DNA of 64,000 nucleotides, from assembly GCA_035696365.1 (NCBI GenBank), contig DASRQS010000099.1, positions 1 through 64,000 of the forward strand. The letters are read 5' to 3'. Within the stretch, counting starts at the first letter, position 1. Every line of letters begins with the position of its first letter. The notes under the pieces are model-generated. The model searched no databases. It saw only the letters and a list, made by a program, of their open reading frames with translations, and had not been told where the DNA came from. Of this stretch, positions 39,455 through 47,754 are shown piece after piece. This DNA is from JALYLC01 sp035696365. GTDB lineage: Bacteria; Actinomycetota; Thermoleophilia; Gaiellales; JALYLC01. A program made the position numbers and the translations under genes.

Positions 39455-40105
39455 TCAGCGGGTGACGCGGAAGCGGAGATGGGTGACGGCGGGCGACGCC
39501 ACCACCCTCTCCGCTTCCAGCTCGACCGGCGCGGGCACCGTGCCGCCGAAGAGGCGGACGCCGCCGCCCAGCAGCACGGGCACGACATGGACCTGGAGCT
39601 CGTCCAGCAGCCCGGCCGCCAGGTACTGCTGTGCGACGCTCGCGCCGCCGGCCAGCGAGATGTCCTGATCGCCGGCCGTCGCGCGTGCCTGCTCGAGCGC
39701 CGAGCCGATGCCGCCGGTCACGAAGGTGAAGGTCGTGCCTCCCTGCTTGACGAGCGGCTCGCGCTCGTGATGGCTGAGCACGTAGACCGGCACGTGGAAG
39801 GGCGGGTCGTCTCCCCACCAGGCCTGGGCGTTCGGATCGCTCTCCCAGGGGCCCTCGCCGCCGCTGAACATCTTGCGGCCCATCACGACGGCGCCGATGC
39901 CGCGCGTGATCTCGGCCGCGATCTCGTCGTCGGGCGAGCTGCTCTCGCCGCCCTCCAGGCCGTGTTCCTCGCGCCAGCTCTTCAGACCGACGATCCACTC
40001 GTGCAGACGCATGCCTCCGACTCCGAGCGGATCCTCGAGCGTGGCCCCGGGCGCGGCGATGTAGCCATCCAGCGACATCGAGATATTGAGCTTCAGCTTC
40101 GGCAT
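39455..40105 (-). CDS. Dihydrofolate-reductase/RibD C-terminal family protein (216 aa)
   Basis: LKLNISMSLDGYIAAPGATL, GIGAVVMGRKMFSGGEGPWE, then DISLAGGASVAQQYLAAGLL and DELQVHVVPVLLGGGVRLFG are the core motifs. It is similar to but distinct from the protein at 10342-10956. The start at 40105 is supported by GGAGGAG upstream; the frame runs on towards 40300 without coding character. Confidence 0.83.
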   Translation of the reverse strand: MPKLKLNISMSLDGYIAAPGATLEDPLGVGGMRLHEWIVGLKSWREEHGLEGGESSSPDDEIAAEITRGIGAVVMGRKMFSGGEGPWESDPNAQAWWGDDPPFHVPVYVLSHHEREPLVKQGGTTFTFVTGGIGSALEQARATAGDQDISLAGGASVAQQYLAAGLLDELQVHVVPVLLGGGVRLFGGTVPAPVELEAERVVASPAVTHLRFRVTR

Positions 40106-40220
40106 CGTCGATCTCCTCCGTTCGTGTCGCAACTCAGGCGGGACTGCGGATCGAGGTCCGATGCGCAACCCTTCGTGACGGCGGCGCCGGTTCTCGGTTC
40201 CGCACCACCAGGAGACAATG

Positions 40221-41069
40221 ATGTCGAGCACCGCCTCTCCCACCGAAGCCGAGCAGATCGCGAAGGCCAACGCCTCGAGCAAGACGCCGGTCGTCTTCAT
40301 CCATGGCCTCTGGCTGCTTCCGAGCAGCTGGGATCGCTGGGCGACCGTCTTCGAGGAGGCCGGCTACGCCGCGCTCACCCCCGGCTGGCCCGACGACCCC
40401 GAGACCGTGGAGGAGGCCAAGGCCCATCCCGAGGTCTTCGCCGGCAAGACCGTCGGCCAGGTGGCGGACCACTTCTCCGAGGTCATCCGCCGGCTCGACA
40501 GGAAGCCCGTCGTCATGGGGCACTCGTTCGGCGGCCTGCTCACGCAGATCGTCGCGGGCCGCGGCCTCTCCGCGGCCTCGGTCGCGATCGACCCTGCGCC
40601 GTTCCGTGGCGTCCTGCCACTGCCGATCTCGGCGCTGCGCGTGGCCAATGCCGTGCTGCACAACCCGCTCAACTGGAACCGCGCCGTGCCGCTCACCTAC
40701 GACCAGTTCCGCTACGGCTTTGCCAACGCCGTGAGCGAGGACGAGGCCAAGCAACTGTACGAGCAGTTCTCCGTCGCGACCTCGGGTGCGCCGCTCTTCC
40801 AGGCGGCGACCGCCAACCTCAACCCCTGGACCGAGGCCAAGGTCGACACCAAGAACCCGGAGCGCGGACCGCTCCTGATCACGTCCGGCACGAAGGATCA
40901 CACCGTCCCGCCGGCCATCGCCAGGGCGTCGTTCAAGAGGCAGCAGAAGAACGAGGGCGTTACCGAGTTCGTGTCGTTCGAAGGCCGCGGGCACGCGCTC
41001 GTGATCGACAGCGGCTGGCGCGAAGTCGCGAACACGGCGCTCGAGTTCGTGCAGCGTTTCGCGAAATAG
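40221..41069 (+). CDS. Alpha/beta hydrolase (282 aa)
   Basis: VVFIHGLWLLPSSWDRWATV is the oxyanion-hole strand, PVVMGHSFGGLLTQ the nucleophile elbow (Ser in GHSFG), LITSGTKDHTVPP the Asp region and EGRGHALVID the catalytic His. No signal peptide. ATG 40221 has GGAG six bases upstream; ATG 40218 is the alternative. A remnant of another gene follows directly. Confidence 0.83.
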   Translation: MSSTASPTEAEQIAKANASSKTPVVFIHGLWLLPSSWDRWATVFEEAGYAALTPGWPDDPETVEEAKAHPEVFAGKTVGQVADHFSEVIRRLDRKPVVMGHSFGGLLTQIVAGRGLSAASVAIDPAPFRGVLPLPISALRVANAVLHNPLNWNRAVPLTYDQFRYGFANAVSEDEAKQLYEQFSVATSGAPLFQAATANLNPWTEAKVDTKNPERGPLLITSGTKDHTVPPAIARASFKRQQKNEGVTEFVSFEGRGHALVIDSGWREVANTALEFVQRFAK

Positions 41070-41075
41070 CCACCC

Positions 41076-41201
41076 GCGACCGGCCTGGCGGCGCTGTTCG
41101 CCGATCCGGCCGCGATCGCCGGCTTCGAGGCGACCGGCATGCCGGACCCGGCTACGGCCGAGGTGCTCGAGAGGTTCCCCCGACCGCTCGAGGCCGTGTG
41201 A
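41076..41201 (+). pseudogene. Short C-terminal remnant of an unidentified gene
   Basis: Forty-one codons without a start (ATGLAALFADPAAIAGFEAT, GMPDPATAEVLERFPRPLEA) read like the end of a protein and finish at TGA 41199-41201. I cannot name the parent family. It follows the hydrolase stop by 6 bases. Confidence 0.35.
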
Positions 41202-41500
41202 GGCAGAAGCTCGCGGCTCAGCTTTACATAACCAAAGCCTCCGGAGCGGCTCGCGAGCACCCTTGGTGACCGGACCGGCGGCGGCTGAGGCACAATGGGG
41301 CCGTTTCCGCTTGGCCATGCGGTTTCACGCGCCTCCGAGCGGTCTGTCGTAGAGCGGAAAAGCTATCGTTTCCTGAGCACGCGCGGACCGGAACCTGCAG
41401 CTTCTCGCAGATTCCCCGGAAGGGTCCCTTTGGTGAGACTTCGGCAGGAATGGTATCCCCAACGGTCCAGAGCATCCGAGAGTCCGCCGATGGTTAGGGC
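41202..41500. other. Intergenic stretch before the L,D-transpeptidase gene
   Basis: No reading frame with coding character is seen. The region is less G+C-rich in its second half and should hold the promoter of the downstream gene; CGATGGTTAGGGC just before the ATG could be a -10 region. I looked for a ydaO-type c-di-AMP element, common before cell-wall genes in actinobacteria, and did not find one. Confidence 0.4.
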
Positions 41501-42214
41501 ATGGCCGGCTTCCCCCAGCGCGCACTGCTCCTCTGCTCCGTCGCCCTGCTCGCTATCCCCGCAGCGGCGCAGGCGAAACGCACGGCGCCGTACGCACCCA
41601 GCGACCAGAAGAGCTTCGACGCAGTCCTGACGGACTGGGCGCCGATCGCGAAGACACCGGGCGGCAAGGGCGTCTTCAAGCTGCAGCCCAAGTCGTTCTA
41701 CCGCCTCAAGCAGCAGCGGCTGCTCGTGCTCGCGGCGCGCGACGTCGAAGGCCAGCGCTGGCTCAGGGTACGCCTGCCGGCCTGGTTCTCGCACGGTATG
41801 GCGAGCGGATGGCTGAACGCGAAGTTCGCCAAGCTGACCGTCAACCGCTGGCGCGTCGAGGTGTCGCGTGAGCGCGGGATCCTCAAGATCCTGCACGACG
41901 GGCGGGTCGTGCGCAGCGCGCATGTCGGGACGGGGACGAACTCGACCCCCACGCCCCGCGGCCTCAACGCGACCTACGACCACTGGCGTTCCACGGAGTC
42001 CGTGCTCGGCGACTGGACCGTGAGCCTGACGACGAGCAGCCCGCAGGTTCCCGTCTTCGATGGCCAGCAGGCGGTCGTCGCGATCCACGGCTGGCACGCA
42101 GGCGGCGGCGGCAGTGGCTCCGTGAGCCATGGCTGCGTCCGGGTGCAGGACGACTCGCTGATGCGCATGGTCGCGCTCAGGCTGCCGGTCGGTACGCCCG
42201 TTCACGTCACCTGA
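41501..42214 (+). CDS. Secreted L,D-transpeptidase, YkuD family (237 aa)
   Basis: A signal peptide (ALLLCSVALLAIPAAAQA) is followed by an SH3-like part (FYRLKQQRLLVLAARDVEGQ) and the YkuD domain: VVAIHGW with the conserved His, then SVSHGCVRVQDDSLMRM carrying the catalytic Cys. Such enzymes make 3-3 peptidoglycan cross-links or attach proteins to the wall. It is convergent with the transglutaminase gene, nine bases away. Confidence 0.9.
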   Translation: MAGFPQRALLLCSVALLAIPAAAQAKRTAPYAPSDQKSFDAVLTDWAPIAKTPGGKGVFKLQPKSFYRLKQQRLLVLAARDVEGQRWLRVRLPAWFSHGMASGWLNAKFAKLTVNRWRVEVSRERGILKILHDGRVVRSAHVGTGTNSTPTPRGLNATYDHWRSTESVLGDWTVSLTTSSPQVPVFDGQQAVVAIHGWHAGGGGSGSVSHGCVRVQDDSLMRMVALRLPVGTPVHVT

Positions 42215-42223
42215 GCCGATCGG

Positions 42224-43030
42224 TCAGAGCGCCTGCAGGCTCACGCGCACGGTCAGCGTCTCGCGCGCCAGGCCCTTGAAGACGCCGCGTGTCGGCGGCA
42301 CGTCCGCGTAGTCCCGGCCGACGGCCACGCGCACGTAGCTCTCGGTCTGGTCGCGGTCGTGCGTCGGGTCGAGCGCGAACCAGCCCCGCTCGGCGTCCCA
42401 CACGTCGACCCACGCGTGGGAGGCTGCGTTGTCGCCCTCGAGCTTCGGGTCGTACAGGTAACCGCTGACGTAGCGGGCCGGGATGCCGATGCAGCGGCAG
42501 GCCGCGAGCAGCACGTGGGTAAAGTCCTGGCAGACGCCGCGGCCGAGCGCGAGCACCTCGTCGGCGCGCGTCTGGACGTCGGTCGCGGACGGGTCGTAGA
42601 CGAGCTCGGCGCTGATGGCGCCCATCAGCCCGCGCGCGCGCTCGGTGCCGGCGGCGGTGCCCGCGTGGCGCGCTGCGAATTCCGAGACGCCGCCGGAGAA
42701 GGGCGCGTAGTCCGTCGGCCGGAGGTAGTCGTACAGCTCGAGCGGCGTCGGCACCTGGCGCAGGCCGGCGGACGACCCTGGGGTCGACACCTCGCTGACA
42801 GCCGTCACCGTGAGCCGGTCGTGCGACTCGAGCACGTCGAAGTGCTGGACGCCGTTGGCGAAGTGGTCGCGGTACTCGCGCACCCGCACGCCGGATGGCT
42901 GCGTGCTCAGGCGGAAAGAGGAGCAGTGCTGGCCGCCTCCCTCCAGCGGGCGCAGCCGGAGCTCCGTGTAGGCCTCGGCGATGAGGCCGTCGTAGGCGAA
43001 CTCCGAGGTGTGCTCGACGCGCAGGATCAT
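42224..43030 (-). CDS. Transglutaminase-like protein (268 aa)
   Basis: An N-terminal beta domain (LRVEHTSEFAYDGLIAEAYT) precedes the transglutaminase/protease-like core. The triad is visible: Cys in LGRGVCQDFTHVLLAACR, His in NAASHAWVDVWDAERGW, Asp in FALDPTHDRDQ. Such proteins are predicted peptidases or amide hydrolases and are encoded with alpha-E and circularly permuted ATP-grasp proteins, as here. The ATG overlaps the alpha-E stop (ATGA). Confidence 0.9.
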   Translation of the reverse strand: MILRVEHTSEFAYDGLIAEAYTELRLRPLEGGGQHCSSFRLSTQPSGVRVREYRDHFANGVQHFDVLESHDRLTVTAVSEVSTPGSSAGLRQVPTPLELYDYLRPTDYAPFSGGVSEFAARHAGTAAGTERARGLMGAISAELVYDPSATDVQTRADEVLALGRGVCQDFTHVLLAACRCIGIPARYVSGYLYDPKLEGDNAASHAWVDVWDAERGWFALDPTHDRDQTESYVRVAVGRDYADVPPTRGVFKGLARETLTVRVSLQAL

Positions 43031-43992
43031 TGCTGCTGCATCTGCTGTGCGTAGGGCCCGGGCGGGATGATCCGCGTCGTGAAGTAGCCGGCGGCGATCT
43101 CGTCGGCGGCGTCCACGAGGCCGCGCATCACGCGTCCGAGCAGCAGCTCCGTCGAGGCGTCGAGGGTATGCAGCTCGGTGAACGCGAGCTCGCTGAAGAC
43201 GCGCCCGATCGCCATCTCGGGGCGCATCACGGGCCCCGAGATCGCGCGGATCGCGGCCAGCGCCAGCTCGAGGCAGAAGCACACCGCTCGCGGCAGTCGC
43301 CGTTCGAGCAGGAGGTATGCGACCACCTGCTCGGGGCGCAGCTCGTCGCTGTCGCTCTCCTGCTTGCGGAAGGCCTCGAAGGCGCCGCACGACCTGAGCA
43401 GGCTCGACAGCCGCTCGTTCGTGACCGACGCGGGCTCGGCCTCGGTGAGACCGGGAAGCTTGACCGCAAGCAGGCGCGAGGTCGCGTCCGCGCGCTCCAG
43501 GTGCGTGCCGAGCTCGAGGAACTCGTAGGCCTCGCCGCGCGGGAGCGTCGCCTTCATCACGCCCTGGAACGCGTGCGAGCCCTCGCGGATGCGCACGAAG
43601 AACTCGTGCGGCGAGGCCAGCACCGCGGTCGGCCGTGTGCGTGAGACCAGCAGGTGCAGCCGGTTCAGGTGCTCCCACATCTCGCTCGAGATCTGCTCGC
43701 GCACGCCGCGCGCGTTCTCGCGCGCACGTGCGACGCAGGCGATCACGGCGTCGGGGTTGGCCGAATGCCAGAGCATGAACTCGGTCACGGCCTGGGCGGT
43801 GTACTCGTCGAAATGCTCTTGGTAGGTGTCATCGAGGCCGTGCAGCACGACGAGCTCGCGCCAGGCGCGGCCGCGATCCAGGTCGGCATCCAGCAGGCCG
43901 TGGAAGTTCACCTGCAGCAGGCGGCTCGTGTCCTCGGCGCGCTCGATGCAGCGGCCCGTCCAGTAGAGCGACTCTGCGACCCGGCTCAGCAT
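43027..43992 (-). CDS. Alpha-E domain protein (321 aa)
   Basis: MLSRVAESLYWTGRCIERAE is the diagnostic start of the alpha-helical alpha-E domain. The rest is all-helical with conserved FEAFRKQ and LLERRLPRAVCFCLE. Function unknown; it is always found with the ATP-grasp partner. It starts within the stop of the ATP-grasp gene (TGATG). Confidence 0.9.
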   Translation of the reverse strand: MLSRVAESLYWTGRCIERAEDTSRLLQVNFHGLLDADLDRGRAWRELVVLHGLDDTYQEHFDEYTAQAVTEFMLWHSANPDAVIACVARARENARGVREQISSEMWEHLNRLHLLVSRTRPTAVLASPHEFFVRIREGSHAFQGVMKATLPRGEAYEFLELGTHLERADATSRLLAVKLPGLTEAEPASVTNERLSSLLRSCGAFEAFRKQESDSDELRPEQVVAYLLLERRLPRAVCFCLELALAAIRAISGPVMRPEMAIGRVFSELAFTELHTLDASTELLLGRVMRGLVDAADEIAAGYFTTRIIPPGPYAQQMQQQ

Positions 43993-45452
43993 CAGGAACG
44001 CAGCACCCAGGTGTCCTTGCTGCCGCCGCCCTGCGAGGAGTTGACGACGAGCGAGCCGTCGCGCAGCGCGGCGCGCGTGAGCCCTCCCGGCACGACGCTC
44101 GTGATGCGGCTGGAGAGCACGAAGGGGCGCAGGTCGACGTGCGCCGGCCGCAGCTCCTCGAGGTAGATCGGCATCCTGCTCAACGCGATCGTCGGCTGGG
44201 CGATGAACTCGCGCGGCTCCGCCTCGATCTGGCGGCGGAAGAGGTCGCGCTCGGCGGCCGTTGCGACGGGGCCGATCAGCATGCCGTAGCCGCCGCTGCC
44301 GTTGACGGTCTTGACGACGAGTTCGTCGAGGTGCTCGAGGATGTAGCGGCGGTCGGCCTCGTGCACGCCCAGGTAGGTCGGGACGTTGCCGAGGATCGGC
44401 TCCTCCGAGAGGTAGTAGCGGATCATCTCCGGCACGTAGCGGTAGACGGCCTTGTCGTCGGCCACGCCCGTCCCCGGCGCGTTGGCGAGGGTCACGTTCC
44501 CCGCCCGGTAGGCGTTGAGCAGGCCGGGCGCGCCCAGCATCGAGTCCTTGCGGAAGATCAACGGGTCGAGGAACTCGTCGTCGACGCGGCGGTAGATCAC
44601 GTCGACGCGTTGCAGCCCCTGCGTCGTGCGCATGTAGACGACGTCGTCGTGGCAGAGGAGGTCGCCGCCCTCGACGAGCTCGATGCCCATGTGCCGTGCC
44701 AGGAACGAGTGCTCGAAGTAGGCCGAGTTGTGGACGCCGGGCGTGAGCAGCACGACCGTGGGCAGGGCCGCGGCGGCCGGTGCCACCGCGCGTAGCGCTG
44801 CCAGGAGCTCCTGGGGGTACTGGTCGATCCCGAGTACGCCGTAGCGGGCGAACAGCGGCGCGAACTCGCGCTTCATGGCGGCGCGGTTCTCGAGCATGTA
44901 GCTGGCGCCGGAGGGCGAGCGCAGGTTGTCCTCGAGTACGAGGTACTCGCCGTGCTCGTCGCGCACGATGTCGACACCGGCGACATGGGCGTACACACCG
45001 GTCGGCGGATCGAGGCCGATCATCTCGCGCCGGAAGTGCGTCGCGCCGAAGACGAGCTCGGCCGGGATCTGCCCGTCGCGCAGGATGCGCTGACCGTGGT
45101 AGACGTCCTCGAGGAAGAAGTTGAGCGCGCGCACGCGCTGGATCAGCCCGCGCTCGATGTGCGCCCATTCGTCCTGCGGGATCACGCGCGGGATCAGGTC
45201 GAACGGGAAGATCCGCTCGAGCCCCTGCTCCTCGCCGTAGACCGTGAAGCCGATGCCCTGATTCAGGAACGAGAGATCGACGGCGTGCCGGCGCTGCTCG
45301 AACTCCTCGACGCTGAGCGCCGCGAGCTGCTCGGCGAGCGCGCGGTAGTGGGGCCGCGCCTGGCCCGACGCCTCGAACATCTCGTCGAAGAACGCCCCGG
45401 GCGCATAGCGGCCTTCGAGGGGGAGGACGGGGGTGTTGGAAGACGTGGGCAT
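43992..45452 (-). CDS. Circularly permuted ATP-grasp protein (486 aa)
   Basis: The protein has the permuted ATP-grasp order: YRALAEQLAALSVEEFEQRR and GIGFTVYGEEQGLERIFPFD at the start, EYLVLEDNLRSPSGASYMLE for the metal/nucleotide site, and VVKTVNGSGGYGMLIGP near the end. These enzymes are predicted to form amide or peptide bonds by carboxyl activation. ATG 45452 is chosen because the family begins near there (SSNTPVLPLEGRYAPGAFFD); the frame is open further. First gene of the three-gene operon. Confidence 0.88.
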   Translation of the reverse strand: MPTSSNTPVLPLEGRYAPGAFFDEMFEASGQARPHYRALAEQLAALSVEEFEQRRHAVDLSFLNQGIGFTVYGEEQGLERIFPFDLIPRVIPQDEWAHIERGLIQRVRALNFFLEDVYHGQRILRDGQIPAELVFGATHFRREMIGLDPPTGVYAHVAGVDIVRDEHGEYLVLEDNLRSPSGASYMLENRAAMKREFAPLFARYGVLGIDQYPQELLAALRAVAPAAAALPTVVLLTPGVHNSAYFEHSFLARHMGIELVEGGDLLCHDDVVYMRTTQGLQRVDVIYRRVDDEFLDPLIFRKDSMLGAPGLLNAYRAGNVTLANAPGTGVADDKAVYRYVPEMIRYYLSEEPILGNVPTYLGVHEADRRYILEHLDELVVKTVNGSGGYGMLIGPVATAAERDLFRRQIEAEPREFIAQPTIALSRMPIYLEELRPAHVDLRPFVLSSRITSVVPGGLTRAALRDGSLVVNSSQGGGSKDTWVLRS

Positions 45453-45697
45453 GACAGTGAAGTCCCGAGCCCCGTCGCTCGTCGAGGACGACTTCACCGC
45501 CGTCCGGTCGGGAGAGTCTAGGACGTCGCGCCGATTCCGGCGAGTTCTGCCGGATCGGCCGCCCGATCCCCCGAGCAGCGCCGGGGCCGCGGCGTTCTCC
45601 GCCCGCCTGCTCGGGCCGCGTCGCGCCGAACACGAAGCTCGCGCCGCCGGCGGTGCACGGCGATGCACGAGAAGCGAGCGGGTGTCACGATGCGGCC

Positions 45698-47092
45698 ATG
45701 CCGACGCGGGCGAGCGCCACTGAGCACGCTGAGCGCGGGCGGGCTGCGCGCGCCGCCGTCCCGCGCTCCAGCCACGGCTCGTACGCGCCCGCGCCTGGCC
45801 GGCCCGATCCGCTCGGGATCCTCGAGGAGCAGGCGACGACGCGCGTCGCCGAGCTCGTACCGATCCGCTACGGCCGCATGCTCTCGTCGCCGTTCGCGTT
45901 CTATCGGGGAGCGGCGGCCATCATGGCCTCCGACCTGGCTGTGACGCCGCGCTCCGGCTTCTCGGTGCAGTGCTGCGGAGATGCGCACCTCTCGAACTTC
46001 GGCCTGTTCGGGTCGCCCGAGCGGCGGCTCATCTTCGACGTCAGCGACTTCGACGAGACACTCCCAGGGCCGTGGGAATGGGATGTCAAGCGGCTGGCCG
46101 CGAGCATGGTGGTGGCGGGGCGCGAGCGCGGGCTTCCGGAGCGAGAGCGCCGGAGCGTCGTGCTCGCCACGGCCGCCGCCTACCGCGGTCTCATGGCCTA
46201 CTTCGCAGCGGCTCGCAACATCGACGTCTGGTACGCCCGGGTCGACGTCGACGACGTTCCTGCCGGTCTCGCGACCCAGGTCGCGCCGAGCACGCGCAAG
46301 CGCGCCGACAAGCTCACGGCAAAGGCGCGCACGCGCGACAGCATGGAGGCGCTCTCGAAGCTGACGCATGTGGTCGACGGGCAGCCTCGCATCGTCTCGA
46401 GGCCGCCGCTCATCGTCTCCCTGGACGAGCTCGCCGCCGGCGAGCGTGAGCAGACGCTGACGGCGCTGCGCGAGCTCCTGCAGGAGTACCGCAGCTCGCT
46501 CGGAGACGATCGTGGCGTCCTGCTGGACGCCTACGAGATGGCCGACTTCGCGCGCAAGGTGGTCGGCGTCGGAAGTGTCGGCACGCAGGCCTTGATCGCA
46601 CTGCTGCTCGGACGGGACCACCGCGATCCGCTCTTCCCGCAGATCAAGGAGGCCCAGCCGTCCGCCTACGAGGCCGCCCTCGGGCCGAGCGCGTATGCGA
46701 GCGCCGGCCAGCGCGTGGTCGAGGGACAGCGTCTCATGCAGGCCTCGAGCGACATCCTGCTCGGCTGGCTCGCGTCCGTGCAGGGCCCCGGCGGAAGCCC
46801 GCGCGACTTCTACGTCCGCCAGCTGCGCGACTGGAAGGGCTCGGCGGACATCGAGAAAATGACCGGCAAGGATCTGTCGGCCTACGGGCGACTGTGCGGG
46901 GCGACGCTCGCCCGCGCCCATGCGCGCTCCGGCGACCGCATCGCGATCGCCGCCTACCTGGGCAGCGGCCAGGCCTTCGACCGGGCCATGGCCGCCTTCG
47001 GCGAGGCCTACGCCGAGCAGAACGAGCGCGACTACGCCGCGCTTGCCGCGGCCGTCGAGTCGGGCCGCGTGGTCGCGCGGACGGGCGTGTGA
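45698..47092 (+). CDS. DUF2252 family protein (464 aa)
   Basis: RMLSSPFAFYRGAAAIMASD, QCCGDAHLSNFGLFGSPERR and FDVSDFDETLPGPWEWDVKR are DUF2252 hallmarks. The GDAHLSN and DFDE motifs resemble the catalytic and metal-binding loops of aminoglycoside-kinase-like folds, so it may be a kinase. It is divergent from the ATP-grasp operon. ATG 45698 is the likely start; ATG 45653 and 45663 are upstream options in this and another frame. Confidence 0.85.
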   Translation: MPTRASATEHAERGRAARAAVPRSSHGSYAPAPGRPDPLGILEEQATTRVAELVPIRYGRMLSSPFAFYRGAAAIMASDLAVTPRSGFSVQCCGDAHLSNFGLFGSPERRLIFDVSDFDETLPGPWEWDVKRLAASMVVAGRERGLPERERRSVVLATAAAYRGLMAYFAAARNIDVWYARVDVDDVPAGLATQVAPSTRKRADKLTAKARTRDSMEALSKLTHVVDGQPRIVSRPPLIVSLDELAAGEREQTLTALRELLQEYRSSLGDDRGVLLDAYEMADFARKVVGVGSVGTQALIALLLGRDHRDPLFPQIKEAQPSAYEAALGPSAYASAGQRVVEGQRLMQASSDILLGWLASVQGPGGSPRDFYVRQLRDWKGSADIEKMTGKDLSAYGRLCGATLARAHARSGDRIAIAAYLGSGQAFDRAMAAFGEAYAEQNERDYAALAAAVESGRVVARTGV

Positions 47093-47170
47093 CCCGGCTC
47101 GATCCCGGACAGCCGGGCGCACGCGCGAGGCCTTTAGGATGCAAGCTCTGCACCGACGTTAGGAGACGCC

Positions 47171-47662
47171 ATGGCTACCTCGACCCCGACCCATCTCCCG
47201 TCCATCGATCCGCATCTGCGCGGCGAGGCCGGGCGCGAGCTCCAGGCAACGGTGGTCGATCTCGTCGATCTCGCGCTGACCGGCAAGCAGCTGCACTGGA
47301 GCGTCGTCGGCACGAACTTCCGCGCGCTGCACCTCTACCTCGACGAGCTCGTCGACTCGTGGCATGACCTCGCCGACACCGTGGCGGAGCGCGCCGTGGC
47401 CATCGGCACCTACCCGGACGGGCAGGCCGGCGTGGTCGCAGCGCGCAGCCTCGCCCGCCCGCTCGAGCCCGCCGCAATCGAGGATCACATCGTCGTGCGC
47501 GAGTTGGCGCACCGCATCGCCGAGGTCAGCGAGCTGGCGCGCGGCCGCATGGATCGCATGGGCGAGCTCGACGCCGCCTCGCAGGACGTGCTGGTCGAGG
47601 TCGTGCGGGCGCTCGAGGAACAGCAGTGGATGGTGCGCGCGCAGCTTCCGCACGGCGCCTGA
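47171..47662 (+). CDS. Dps family ferritin-like protein (163 aa)
   Basis: Dps proteins form 12-mers that store iron and shield DNA. The ferroxidase-site residues are in GKQLHWSVVGTNFRALHLYL (His) and DELVDSWHDLADTVAERAVA (His, Asp, Glu). TTAGGAGACGCC precedes the ATG. It follows the DUF2252 gene by 78 bases on the same strand and may have its own promoter. Confidence 0.92.
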   Translation: MATSTPTHLPSIDPHLRGEAGRELQATVVDLVDLALTGKQLHWSVVGTNFRALHLYLDELVDSWHDLADTVAERAVAIGTYPDGQAGVVAARSLARPLEPAAIEDHIVVRELAHRIAEVSELARGRMDRMGELDAASQDVLVEVVRALEEQQWMVRAQLPHGA

Positions 47663-47754
47663 GAAGCTGCAAGAGCATCAGCGCGCGCCCCGTCCGAGCG
47701 CAGGCGATTCGAGAGCTCCGAACGCCGCGCTGAGTCTGTTACAGCCTCTGCGCA

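Noticed and set aside
41202..41500. Possible c-di-AMP (ydaO) riboswitch before the L,D-transpeptidase gene
   Set aside because: The conserved core sequences of that class are not found.
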